Shown piece by piece: positions 24,136 to 36,543 of a DNA stretch of 64,000 nt. Within the stretch, counting starts at the first letter, position 1. Every line of letters starts with the position of its first letter. The notes below the pieces were generated by a model, which saw only the letters and a list, made by a program, of their open reading frames with translations, was not told the origin of the DNA and did not search any database. The translations under genes were made by a program, and so were the position numbers. This DNA is from Nymphaea colorata (taxonomy: Eukaryota; Streptophyta; Magnoliopsida; Nymphaeales; Nymphaeaceae): positions 14,362,854 to 14,426,853 of the forward strand of contig NC_045147.1 in NCBI RefSeq assembly GCF_008831285.2. Reading direction: 5' to 3'.

Positions 24136-27104
24136 AAGGTGTTGGTGCGTTGGCAAGTGTACGCCACTTTTTCAGTGGATTCATGATGAATGAGGTTGGA
24201 TTGATTTGAAGTTGGGTGGAGGAAGCAAATGTGAGTTGTGCAAGGTGGAAGAATCCAAGATGAAGCACGGGAGTCCCGGGCATGCGCCTGCTCCCAACCA
24301 ATAATGGCAGAACTCCCAAACCATATTTTCAAATCTCTCCCTCTCTAGAATGCAAACAATTCTAGGGAGAGTGGATGGTTATAGAAAGAACAACTCAAAA
24401 AAAGGTGAGCGAGCGAAGAAAAATCAGTTCAAATTGGATTTCAGATCGAGTTTTGGTAGAAGCAGAGATGCCTTTCTATTGGTCTGCTGTAACACTGTGT
24501 TTTTCTTCCCGGGAAAGTAAAGCTACATGTTCGGCATGGTCAGGCTGCTACTTCATTCAAATGAAGCAAATTAACAGCTCAGAACATGTATTGGTGTTTG
24601 GGGAGGATTCGTTTTAGGAAAAGGCAGTGATTTTCTTGATTTCTAAGATAAACCCATACATGGAAACAACTACAAAGAATGTAATCTTTACCGCTCACTG
24701 TCTGTTTGATAGCTCAGACAAATTTGCTTTTTATTGCCAATAGTGGTGGAATCTCTTCTCATTTTTTATTACTTCTCTCAAATAAGACAAAGCTTTTGCT
24801 GTGCATTAAACTTGGTCACTTTAGTTTAACTTTTTCATTAGTTTTACCTGCAAAACTTTTTCATTCATGGAGGGAAGATGTTTCGGTTGAACTCATGACC
24901 TTCATTCTTTCTTTTGTTTCTCTTGTTCCTTTTAAAAATCATTTTGGTTCGTGGAGAAGAGATGTACCAAACAGCCCATTGGTTTTGCTTCCTACTTGAC
25001 TTAGGATGGGAGGTCTCAAGTTTAGAGCTTGCTTATTATTGTGAAGTATCAATGCTCGAGTTCTTTCTAATGACCTGTCGATCCGGAGCAGAAGCCGGTC
25101 TCCCTTGAATGGCATAGCATAACTGGTTAGACAAACAATTTTAAGGGCACAATTTTTTTGGACTACAAATGGTAGATGCACAATACTTTAGTTGACACGT
25201 GTTCTGCTTCCCATTAACAACCCTGCACCTCTGGGGGTAAGGGAAAAGAGAAATGAGCTTCAACCCCTTCCAGGTATCTCTCTCAATAGATGCCATTCTC
25301 ATGTGAAGGGAATGGTCAAATGAAAAGTGTTCGCCTAAGTGAAGAGGCACTCTATAGTTTGCATGGGAAAGTGAAGATTTTCCACTCATAATGTGGTCTC
25401 AACAATCATTTTCTATGTCGACAGCCACATTCAACCTGCCAGGGAAAGATAGTGTGAAACAAACACCTCAATGGATTCACTTTCCGATTCCTAGCTCCCT
25501 TTCATATGAAACAATCAGCCGTCTTCATATGAGACGGTGGAAATTTCGCATTGAGGGCCACAATGAAACGCCAGCCCATTGATTCAACTATGGAGTCCAC
25601 CTTTCATATGGCACCTTCCCTGATATATATTCCAACGGCTTCAGGCAGTAGCGGAGCCAAACAAATTCGCTGTAAGCGCACTTGTTTAAAAATATTCAAA
25701 TTTGGTGGGACACTTATATATATAAAGATAAATATTTAAGATTTTCATTTAAAAATAAAGAAATTTTAAGAGACTGGTGTGAGCAACTTGTTGCTACGCT
25801 ACTGGCTTCAGGTTCAGAAGGTGGAAAGCAAACATGTTAGAAGTTAATTAAATAATAGTTTAAAAATAAATTTAAACTTATTACTTAAAAACCTGATATT
25901 TCTTAACAATCGTGTTAGCCAATGTTGTAGAAACCAATGAGCATACACGACATGGGAAATGGAAAATCGATTCATTTTCCCATGAATGTTGTTCGCTTTC
26001 TCAAATTCGAAGGTGGATCAAACGCTGGATTAGATAAACAGTTGCTGACATTATCAGCAGGGACGAGTGCAGAAACTGTCAAATAAAATCGAAGGTCTCA
26101 TAAGACATTGATTTGGGCTATTTGGCAACCGTGTCGAGAAGATCCAGGGCTTCCAAAACATTCACAAAAGTCACATTTCCTTTCCGGCGACCACTTTCTT
26201 TGGTTACAACGCGAATATGGGACTTTGATTCCTCTCCCCAAACAGACTGTGTCAGATATTTCCAATTTTAAATGCAAATTCTGAGACCAGGGTACACCGG
26301 TGACTGAAATTCAGGCTCCGGGCTCCTTAGAAAACCAAAAAAAAAAAAAAAAAAACTTGGTGAAAAATTGACTTGTGCTGTAATTATATTATTTTTTATC
26401 ATCTTGGCATGGTAACAAGTGGTTTCATGAATCAGGTATAATAGATTGACGACGCAAATATATCCTTTAAAAAAAGAAAAAAAAAAACTATGTTATAGTG
26501 TTCTATAAATCTACACTTCTCATCGTCAAACTGCCCAACAGGACATATGATCTTAAGAAAAGTATGAACTCTATGAACAAAACGCGCAGACCAGCGTACA
26601 TCAGTTTGGAACAAGTTCTTAATTTCTCAGTGGACTTCACACCAAATTGGGACTCTGCTTTGCCGATTTTGCCAAGAGAAATGGACAGTGATAATAACAA
26701 TGGAATCTGAAATGACCAGAATGTTTCAACAACGTGTGGCTGTAGAGAGAGGGGCTTGTGGTTTGACGGAATCTGACAGGGAAAAGCATGAATCCGCTCA
26801 TTAAAGGTTTTGTGTTAGAAATAGTTTGACCATCATGTTTGTATGAGTTCTTTGACTTTCATATTGTTCAATGCACAGTTGCAGACCTGAAGGTTGATCA
26901 TTTTATCTAACTCAGTACATAATACTAAATGATGAAAATAACATCATTTTTTTTTTTTTTGCTTTTCTCTTAACTGTCCTGGATATTAAATAGTTGGGCA
27001 ACTCTAAAAAACAAAAGTCACCATTTAATTTTTCATATACGTATATATACACACGATTAACTATGAAATTGAATGGGAATCACATACACTATCGATTTTA
27101 TATC

Positions 27105-27245
27105 ATGCTTGGATTGATAGAAAATGAATGGAAAGGAAAAGAAAAAAAAGACTTATGAGGATATTTGGATGGAGGGAAAAGGAAAAAAACATAAAATCCT
27201 TCACAAAAGTGTGTTTGGCTGGAAATGAATGAAAGGAAATACTCC
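27105..27245. repeat. Purine-rich threefold degenerate repeat
   Basis: The block TTGGATTGATAGAAAATGAATGG (27110) recurs in altered form at about 27161 (TTTGGATGGAGGGAAAAGG) and 27213 (TTTGGCTGGAAATGAATG), each followed by AAAGGAAA-type purines. The pattern is like the ends of common plant MITEs, but no clear terminal inverted repeat is seen. Confidence 0.4.
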
Positions 27246-28704
27246 GAAACAAATGAGTTTCCCTAATCGAGACACCTTGCCTTCTTTTGAGGAGTATTAT
27301 TACCACCTTTTGGAAACATACATAGCTTGGTTTCTACTGATTCAACTTAATCTCTACCATCTGATCTGATCTTAGATGGATATGATTTCCATTCAATTCT
27401 GCATTATACATCTACTTGGTATCCACATGAGAAAGGTCAGTAAAACTGGATATGCTTCTTAGCATGGTAGGGAATCCAGGGGCCGACGTTCAGATCAAGT
27501 CTTTGAAAACTTGGTGTATGTTGTCTAGGAAGAGCCCAAGAAACTGCTTAGTATACAGAGATTTTACAGTCAAAATAAAGTGTTAAAAGACTTATATCAG
27601 ATTATGCAAAGAAAGACACCAAAAAAACCTATTTTTTTTTGTTTTACATGTAATTTTTTAAAAAATCATTTAACTGATTTCTGTCTCTATCAAAATTTTG
27701 AAAGTATAGTTCAGCCCTCTCAATGAAAAAATCATAGTCCATTCATATCGAGACTCACATGAATGTCAATTAAGATTGACAATGGAGAAGATTCAGATGA
27801 TCTGATCACCGAGTGAGGACTTAATTTACAACATAAAATTGGCTTGAATATGAATTCTTACGTCTAATATCATGCGGATCCAGTGTCCGAATCAGAGTGA
27901 GGGAAAAGATCAACTCCGAGTGACAATCGAATATAAAGATAGAGACGGAGTCAACTTTAAATCCAAACGAGCTATAATACACATTGAAGCCGTTCATTGC
28001 ATCACCAAGAAAATTTAATTCGACGCGAAATATAGAAATAAGTATTTGGAGTTATGGCGTTAATCTTGGGTATATTTTTTAAAAAAGGAAAAGTAAATAA
28101 AATACGGGAAACAAAGTCCGATCTAAATTAATCCGCTCCTTTTGCAACCCCTAATCTCAATCAACCATTCTCTTACCTACAAAGGAAAGGAAGCGAGAGC
28201 TGAGAGAGAATGTGTGTGAGGGGACAGCTTGTTTCGTGATTGGATGTCCCGTAACGCCTTTAAAGGCGACCATTGATTGTGAGCTGAGTAATTGAGCCAC
28301 TCCCCAACCAACAACCATTCCACTGAGGGGGAAATACATTTAGATAAATTAGCACGCCTAAATGCAAAATAGAAAACTCTGTGCGCCTTTCCGTAAATGA
28401 TAGACCGAAGCAATTCTTTTATCTTTTATATCGGAAAACTTATCAAAATAACTTCGTCATTCGGACAAACAAAATAATGAGACCACCAGGTTTTACGGAA
28501 CCCTAAAACGCCGTTAGCAAGAATTCGCCGTTCCGTTGATTGAAAAAGAAAAGGGAAAACAGGAAGAGATAAATAAAAGGCACTAAAGTCGCAAAGAGTA
28601 AAGAGCAATTTTCCGCCCTCTCTGCAAAAGGAAAAAGAGAAAATAAAGCAAGAAAAGCAAAAAGGGAAAGTTTATGGAGCGCGGTTAAAATTCCAGAGTA
28701 TTTA

Positions 28705-29060
28705 CCTCTTTCTCTCTCTACACTTCATCTCAGGAGGAGACCTCCTCCTGACCTGACCCTTCTTTGACCACTTCGCGCTCTTTCTCCCTCTACCCATCCA
28801 TCGATTGCACGCTGCACACCAAAAAGAAATGGTGGAAATTGCTCTCTCTCTCTCTAAAGTATAATTACACCACTCTCTTTCTCTCTCTACCCATTTCCTC
28901 CAGGAGACTTGAAAATACTGTCCCACTTTCTCTCTCTAGGGACCCACCCATCACTCTAATCTCTCAAGGTGATACTTTCTCTCTCTACCATCTATTGCCT
29001 CCTTGTGAAACGCTTTCCCGTTTTCTCTCGCTGCCCATCAGTCCATTTACTCGAAGCTCA
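28705..29060 (+). promoter_or_regulatory. CT-rich promoter/leader of the LRR kinase gene
   Basis: Pyrimidine-rich stretch with the motif TTTCTCTCTCTA (or a close variant) repeated at about 28709, 28777, 28879, 28927 and 28977, several copies followed by CCCAT or CCATC. Such pyrimidine patches are common around plant transcription starts and in 5' leaders. No TATA box is obvious. The leader continues CT-rich to the ATG at 29228. Confidence 0.55.
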
Positions 29061-29227
29061 CCTTCTCCCTCCCTTCCCTGTGCCGTCCGTCCTTCCTCCG
29101 GCCAGCAAATATTAAAATCTTAGGTCTGTCTTTCTATTTGTGTCTTTCTCCCTCTTCTCTCTTCTAGAACGCCAAATCATAAAACCGGTCTGCACTCCCT
29201 CCAAAACCACCACCATCCGTCGACACC

Positions 29228-31994
29228 ATGATGGCGCCGACGGCCACTTCCTGCGGACTCCGACCCGCCTTTTGCCTCTTCCTCCTCCTCCTCTTTGCAA
29301 GCTTCCTGCCGCCGGGAAGAGCAGACTTGGCTGGCGACAAGGCCGCGCTTCTTACCTTCCGTTCGGCGGTGGGGCGGTTCCTCCCGTGGAACCAGAATGA
29401 TACCACTCCCTGCTCGTGGCAGGGGGTGGTGTGCGCCGACGGACGGGTGGTGGTGCTCCGCCTGCCCGGCACAGGCTTGATCGGCAATTTCCCTTCTGGG
29501 GTGCTGGGCTCCCTCACCGCCCTTCGCACCATCAGCCTGCGTTACAATGCTCTCTCCGGCCCCCTCCCGTCCGACCTCGCCGGTGCCGCTTCCCTCCGCA
29601 ACATCTACCTGCAGCATAACCGCCTTTCGGGTCCAATCCCACCGGCGATCTTTAGCCTCCAGAAGCTCGTCCGGCTCGACCTCTCCGGAAATAATTTCAG
29701 TGGCAGCATCCCTCTCGCCTTCAATAACCTCACCAGGCTGGCTACCCTCCTTCTCCAGTCGAACTCCCTCAGGGGACCTGTTCCCGACCTCCGTCTCCCC
29801 AACCTCTCCCTGTTCAACGTCTCCTCGAACCAGCTCAATGGCTCCATCCCTGCCGTCATTGGCCGTCATGGAGCCAACTCATTCCTTGGCAACTTCGCCC
29901 TCTGCGGCGCTCCCCTCGCTCCCTGCCCAGGAACCGCGCCTCCCCCTGGGAGCAACAGCCCAGGAGGAGGAGGTGCTGGTGCTGGTGGTAATGGTGGCGG
30001 CGGCAAACGGCACAGGAGGCTCTCTGGTGCGGCCATTGCTGGGATCGTCATTGCCTGCGTTGTGGCGGCAATTGTGCTGCTGATAATCTGCTTGGTGTGC
30101 TTTAAGAAGAAGAGCAGCCAACGGAAGACGGGCGCGATCGATATGCCCCCTGCGAAGTCGCTGGATCCGGCAGCACAAGAGAAGTCTCTGGATGTGGAAG
30201 AGGAAAATGTGGGTGGTAGCGGTATTAGGGAGGCCAGTTCAGTGGCTAAGGCAGACATCGGTGGTGCTGGACCCCCGAAGCGGTTGGTCTTCTTCCCCGG
30301 GGCCAAGGGGGGTTTCGATCTGGAGGACCTGCTCAGAGCTTCAGCAGAGGTTCTGGGGAAGGGGACGTTCGGAACGGCCTATAAGGCTGTGCTTGAAGAT
30401 GGGACAGTCGTTGCAGTGAAGAGGTTGAAGGATGTGAACTTGAACCAGAGGGAATTCGCGGCACAGATTGAGAGAATCGGATCGATGATGAACAGCAATC
30501 TTGTTCCTTTGCGTGCTTACTATTACTCCAAGGAGGAGAAACTCCTTGTCTATGATTACATGCCCATGGGTAGCCTCTCTGCATTGCTCCACGGTGGGTG
30601 CTTCCGTCGATTATCTTGTTTCTGTGCTGGCGTTAGTAATGCTTTTCCAGTTTTCCTTTTCTAACTCTTTCGTATCTTTTTCAGTGAATGAGATGGTGGT
30701 TCTACTTTTTCCTTGATTTTTGTCTTCGTCTTTCTTCTGCTTTACTTCATCTCGCTTCAGTCATGATTTTGTTGGATGGTCATCTTCTAACTATCTCCTT
30801 TCGTGTTTCTTTAGAAGATCATGCATAAATTCCTCCATTTTTCCCTCTTGTTCTTTTTCCCCCCTTCACAGCTGTTGTCTATTCTTGCTTTCCCAAATGA
30901 TTTGCTGGTGATAGCTCTTTTAATCGTCATTGTGCTTGTCCTATCCTTATGGACTTTATTTTTTACTGGTTCTGGTCTTAGGATTCGTTTCGTGGTCCAG
31001 GTCTGTTTCTTATTTGATTGCTCGCTTTGCTCTTTATATCAGTTGATTTTTTACGTTGTTCTGCACCTTACTTTTTCGTTCTTGTTGACGTTCTACATTC
31101 AGCTGGTCTGTGTTATTGTCAGTAATTAATCACTACATAGTTGGCTCGGCGTGTTGACCTTAAGGCAACCCTCTTTCGTTACGTATTTTGCATCTCTTTC
31201 TATTGCATACGCACATTTCGCCTTGAATTTGTCAGGTTTTATTGGCAACCCTTTTCTTAATTCAGCTGCAAATATGGCTGTATTTCCTTTCTTCTTCTTC
31301 TTCTTCTTCTTCTTCTGATAGAATGGCAACATGAACAGGAAGCAGAGGAGCAGGTAGAACACCACTGAACTGGGAATCAAGGTCCCGGATCGCCCTGGGA
31401 GCAGCAAAGGGTATCGAATATCTCCATTCTCAAGGTGCCAGCATTTCCCATGGCAACATCAAGTCGTCCAACATCTTGTTAACTAGAGAATATGATAGTT
31501 GCGTGTCCGATTTTGGTCTCGTCACGCTGGTTTCTGCTGCACCAGCTGCTAACCGTGTAATCGGCTACCGAGCACCAGAGGTGACCGACCCGACTCGAAT
31601 TTCCCAGAAAGCAGATGTCTACAGTTTTGGAGTTCTGCTTCTCGAGCTCTTGACTGGTAAACCGCCTGCTCATGCTTTGCTCAATGAGGAGGGCGTAGAC
31701 CTGCCAAGATGGGTACAGTCTGTGGTGCGGGAGGAATGGACCTCAGAGGTGTTTGATCTCGAGCTTTTGAGATACCAGAATGTGGAAGAGGACATGGTTC
31801 AGCTGCTGCAATTGGCCATGGACTGTGCAGCAACCTACCCTGATCAGCGGCCATCGATGGCAGAAGTGGTGAAGAGAATCGAGGAGCTACGGCGAAACAT
31901 TACCAGTATCCATGACGACGAAGAAACGGCACACTCTTCACAGAGGACTACCCACTCTATCGAGGATACAAGTAGTGCTGCCCCTGCTCCTTAG
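29228..31994 (+). CDS. LRR receptor-like kinase, subfamily III (RKL1/RLK902 type), 673 aa
   Basis: Exons 29228-30593 and 31339-31994; the intron splits a Gly codon. The plasma-membrane receptor has a signal peptide (1-34), an LRRNT with CSWQGVVC, about five LRRs (75-215), a Gly-rich linker, one membrane helix (about 266-291) and a basic stop. A cytoplasmic kinase domain starts near 363 ([20 protein letters not shown]). The VAVK lysine is at about 398 and DFG at about 513. The catalytic-loop HRD is replaced by HGN (493-495), so the catalytic aspartate is missing; this is usual for subfamily III and suggests weak or no phosphotransfer. Subfamily relatives RKL1 and RLK902 act in stress and immune signalling with partner kinases. 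The first of the two tandem Met codons was used as start. Confidence 0.93.
31285..31316 (+). repeat. (TTC)n microsatellite serving as polypyrimidine tract
   Basis: A run of TTC units ends five bases before a TAG at 31319-31321 and 22 bases before the AG used at 31337-31338 in the kinase intron. It therefore sits where the polypyrimidine tract of the acceptor is needed. Confidence 0.75.
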
Positions 31995-33190
31995 CCTGTT
32001 TGGCTGTTTGAAAGGCAGGGAACGAAAGTAAACAAGAAGTTGGTGGTTTAGAAAGCATTGGTTAAAGGGAGATTAAAGTTTGTCCATTATCCTTTCACCA
32101 TCCTCACCGTGGTATGTTGTTTTCTTTTTCTTTTTCTTTTTTTCTCTCTCTCTTTTCTGTTCTTTCATTTCTTGTTTCCTCTGCTTTCTCCTTCGATGGG
32201 CTTTATGTGATTTTGGAGGAGGAATAATGGGGAGGAAGAAGAAGGGGCTTAAATGCGTTTGGTCTTTTGCAATGAGGATTGGGGACTTCTCAATGCTTCT
32301 TGTAATTACTTTTCTTTTTTCTTTTTTTAATCTGCCTAGAGGAATGGTTGTAATTTTTCATTTTTTTTTCCTTTTGGAGTAAAGTTTCTTCTCATTGTTA
32401 TTGTGAACTAAGACATTCAGGACTTTAAACCTCAATTGAACTGCTACGACCATGATTTTGACACAAACCGTTTGGTTTCATTCGCCGTGATTATAGTCAT
32501 TAGGAAGCTGGCGTCCCTAAAGTGGGTTCAGAATCTATCTACTAATAACTGTATCACGTGGGCACTGTAAATTTTCATCAACCGCTTGTCTTCCATACGA
32601 GTGAATTTGGTAAAATCACTGCGCTGTAAAGAGCAGGAAGTACCATGTGCTTGGCATGTCAGAACAGTGATAAGTTTTTTCTGAGAACCCCTTCTCCAAA
32701 GGGCATTGTTCTGTCTTCCCAAGGTCAAGGAGTGCTTTATTTCAGTAATCGTATACCTATGCATCATGATTAACATGATCTTTGTCCTCTGTTGATTCAC
32801 TAAAAGGAAGTAACAGCACAAAAGGCAGCAACAACTACCAAGACCTGCATTTCTCTTTTGTTTTTGCTCTTTTTTTTAATTCTGTACTCTGAGCAGTGTG
32901 TGGCTGGATCATTACTTTTTTCTGCTCACTTTGATATTTATGCCAACGAAGCTCGTGAAAAAGGAAGAAACAGGGGGCCGTCTGCAATAATTGCTGCTGC
33001 CACCTAGCCATGTGGGTTGGTCCTGCTGCAATCCTCATCCACTCTGTTTAGTTCTTTGGCTGAAGCTGCTAAAAAGTCTCAAGGTGCAGTGCTCCCAAGG
33101 AATTCTCCCACAGATTCACGTGGAAGAAGAGTCATGAGTTTGGATGTTTTTCTCGGCATGATCTATGGAGAGTTTGCTAATACTTGCTAG

Positions 33191-33209
33191 TTATATATAT
33201 ATATATATT
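33191..33209. repeat. (TA)n microsatellite
   Basis: Pure TA run of about 19 bases. Confidence 0.85.
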
Positions 33210-34076
33210 AGCAAGATGCCATCTTATTTTCTGATCATGTGGGTGGATAAAACAGTTGGTACCAGTGGAAATGAGAAATTATTGAATATAGATCACCTTT
33301 TTCTATTATTTTTTGGTTTTTGTTGGAAATTGAACTTTAGAGGTGTGTTCTGCGTGAATCGTTTATCAGGGAAAATTTGAAGTTGTTTGATCGCGACATG
33401 GAAACAAGTTTTTCAATTGCTTGTAAAAAATGATGGCCCACGCTGTACTAAAACTCGATTAGGTACACATTGTAAAAGAGAAAAGGAGAACACATTTGCC
33501 GAGATATAAAACATACTGTCTTTGTAAACGAGCAATATAGCGAACGTATTTATGAATCATTTTCCAAGCTGGCTGGTTTCATCGTCCACCTCCAATGCAT
33601 TGAAAAGTCACCTGCTCTTGCTGATTGAGCAATAACGCTTCCCGACGTCGCGTCGAGGCAACGTCAACATTGTAATCTTTTCTTTTTTCTTCGAGATAAA
33701 ATTATCAGTTGAAAAAGGGCAGAATCCAATTCCTTTTCATGTTTCGAGAAATTGTTTTTTTTAATCCATTGCCAAGCAATTCAACCTAATCGTTGAATCG
33801 GTTGATTCAACTCCCGTATCATTCTGACAAGGAGCAAACTCTCGGGTAAATCAACTCATTCAATTCTCACGGATATGTTTAAGATGTCTGAAGTTTTTTT
33901 ATGAAACCATATTTAATCATCATCATCTTTATCAGAGCCCCAGCTGCAAGTGATGTGCAACTAAACCATTTAAATGATAATAAAATCGTTCATTTTGACT
34001 TTCATGTCAAACGCTGAGACAGCATTGACATAAGGAGGCTCGCAGACCATTGGTTCGGACCCTATCGGCATCCAAG

Positions 34077-34100
34077 TATATATATATATATATATATATA
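34077..34100. repeat. (TA)n microsatellite
   Basis: Pure TA run of about 24 bases. Confidence 0.9.
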
Positions 34101-34919
34101 CAAAAAGCTAGGAATCCATATAAATAAATGTTTCATTTTAAAAGTTACCAATCTACGTTTTCATTCTTATAAAACTCGCTTGTTCTTCAAAAGCTGACAA
34201 CCATGATTTTTTAAGTTTATTTTTTCTTTTATATTTTTAATGGACAAAACGGTAAATTTATCATATCGCACGCTTGTGTGTTTATATATATAAATAAAGG
34301 AGGGGTGTATGAGCTGGATCTTATCTATGACCAGCTAAGCGTGTTTAATCGGTGAGTAGTTCCACCTGAAATACTCAATGCTTCTTGCTTTTGGGTATGG
34401 AAATGGGGAGGTGGACTTCCTTTTGCCTTCAAGAGCCTGGATTGGTTGTAGCAGCCACACACGCTTGATTCTTTTTCCCCAGGACTGTTTGTCTTATTTA
34501 GCTATTGTCCAAACACGAAAGCTGGCTGGTGACTGGTGAGACCCATTTGAAGGAGGGGATCCAAATCTCGGAAAAAGATGGTCGGTCTCAGTGGGTCCCA
34601 CTGATCTCCAAAGGACCCAGCATGCCGTGGGCCCACCGACCGACCATGCCTCAATCAAATGTCTTTTTTTTTTTTTTTTTTTTTCCCTCCCTTCTCTTTT
34701 CTATGTTTTGGATCTTAAAGTGGGATCTGGGTTGGAATTTGTCTCAGAATAATGTGATAGTCATAAATATCATTTTCTGGTTTGAAATGACAAAATTTTT
34801 ATCAGGTCTAAAATAACAAAGTTGTTTTCTTAAAAAAAATAAAGATACATTCAGCAAAATAAAAAACTTAAATTTACATATAAATTAAAAAATGATGTAT
34901 CCTATATAAAAAAAATTGT

Positions 34920-34992
34920 AAAATGATATTTTGGCCCTTATCAAAATTTTGAAACCGGCGATTCTCATGAAAAATTTCTAGCTCTACCACCG
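34920..34992. repeat. Dispersed repeat, copy A
   Basis: Shares GGCC, the core AAAATTTTGAAAC and AAATTTCTAGCTC with copy B at 35790-35860, in the same order and orientation and nearly the same spacing. A weaker version (TATCAAAATTTTGAAAGTAT and following bases) is at 27688-27735. Confidence 0.65.
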
Positions 34993-35789
34993 GACTTGAA
35001 CCGATAAAACCCACGGCAGCATTTCAGATTATTCCCTGGTTTGGCGTAGTCAAAAGAGAATTTGATCAGACATTCAAGGTGGGTCCGAGATTTATTCAGG
35101 AAGAAGAAAAGGATGAACAAAAACTGTTGAATTTTCAGACGGAATAGTTGGTATAGAATAGAACGGTGCAAGTATCATACTTTTCGAGGTCGTCAAACTT
35201 GCTACATACATGTTCGGATCAGGCAGGTCAACCACCCAGAAGGAGAAAACGAGTTGGGGTTCTTACAAGGCTTCCTCCTCAATCCTCCGTCTACATTTAA
35301 ATAATTTAGTCCAACTCCTTGAGATCTCTAATCTTGTTGGATATTAGTTAAAATTTAAGTTGTGTATTGATCAAGGAAAGGTCTATGTGACCTGACAGTG
35401 GTCGGAGGCAAATCGGATCCAGATCCAACCTGCCAGTTTAGATCTGCTCAAGTTGCAATCGGTTGGTAGCTGTATTCTGCATCATTTGATGCTTGTGATT
35501 AGAAAACAGTTCCACTGAGATTATCCAGTGCTGCCCACTACATTATATCAACTATAAGTTGGCTAAGAATCCTTTTTTTAAGATCTTAACCTTAGTTACC
35601 AAGCTAAGATGAACCTAATGAAATAGAATATTTGACATGGATGATCAAGAAACTTGTACCATTTCAGCAAAACTTAGTACTCTACAAGGAATTTTTTAAT
35701 GGGCAGCAAGAAAATTGGATCCAAGTTAGAGATCCGATCCCCCTTTGATCTAAACCTAGGGGCTGGTAGGGGCCAAAAAGTTGTACTTG

Positions 35790-35860
35790 GGCCTCTGTTA
35801 AAATTTTGAAACTGTAATTCAACCCCTGCAATAAGAAATTTCTAGCTCCGCCTTTGTCTA
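35790..35860. repeat. Dispersed repeat, copy B
   Basis: Contains TTAAAATTTTGAAACTGTAA, then AACCCCTGCAAT, then GAAATTTCTAGCTCCGCC. The ending, read backwards as GGCGGAGCTAGAAATTTC, is a sequence often met in dispersed plant repeats. A related AGTAGCGGAGCCAA occurs at 25647-25660. Confidence 0.65.
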
Positions 35861-36381
35861 AATTGGATGAAAAATTTGCCAGCACCATGTGATGCTCTCG
35901 CGAACTGGAGAAGTTAAATGCCCTCATTAAAGCAATCTTTAGTTCCTGATCATTAGTTTTGATCAATCTGCTCACGAGGATCAATATTTAACTTACATAA
36001 TAATGAATGCATGAAATTGGAACCAGAGAGATTGTTAGTCTTTCTTTCCAAGAGCTGATGCCAATTTCTTACATCCCAAGTTGCGTGCAGCACAGTAAAA
36101 TCCTTTACTTCAATAGTGCTTCAACCAAAAGCCAACTATCCAGTCTGGGCAATTTCACGTTGGGTTAACGACTAAGTAGACTTCTTCATGTCTGTAAGAG
36201 AATGAACAACTGTTGCTTAGAGCCATGAAAAGGCCTTCCTTGGAGGTAGTTGACCAGCGTTTCTTGGACTTTTTCCTTTTCAAAATCTATTGGAATTGAA
36301 TATATATGTGGCGGAACTTTGTTTCGGCCACTCCCAGAAAGGAAAACATGAATTTTTAGTGTTATTGAAAAACACGCCTAA

Positions 36382-36543
36382 AGGGTCATTTGTTATTAAG
36401 AACATTACGTAAGTGTTTCATGAATCTACCTCAAAATTAGAGTACTTTCATGCAACACTTGCTCCAATGTTTCATGAATTTACCTCAAATCTAAGATCGA
36501 TTCATGAAACATTTACGCCTTGTTCTCAATGCCAATCAGCCCC
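36382..36543. mobile_element. Tourist-like (PIF/Harbinger) MITE, 162 bp
   Basis: Long imperfect terminal inverted repeats of about 45 bp. The left end reads AGGGTCATTTGTTATTAAGA and the complement of the right end reads GGGGCTGATTGGCATTGAGA; both continue with GAACA, CGTAA and TGTTTCATGAAT in register. TAA flanks both ends (36379-36381 and 36544-36546), the target duplication typical of PIF/Harbinger elements. It is too short to encode a transposase. Confidence 0.75.

Larger units (their letters stand above)
18675..28700. other. Ten-kilobase gene-poor region
   Basis: No convincing gene on either strand; open frames are short, overlapping and motif-free. Contents include a polyA/GAAA run (20440-20468), T-runs (21906-21919, 26952-26963), A-runs (26337-26355), (TA)n tracts at 23909-23935 and 24113-24135, repeat-like segments near 22020-22110, 25640-25790, 27105-27245 and 27680-27730, and AT-rich filler. 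A non-coding RNA cannot be excluded. Confidence 0.5.

Noticed and set aside
29164-29869. Long minus-strand open frames opposite the kinase first exon
   Set aside because: They are antisense shadows of a GC-rich coding exon; the + strand has clear LRR and signal-peptide content.
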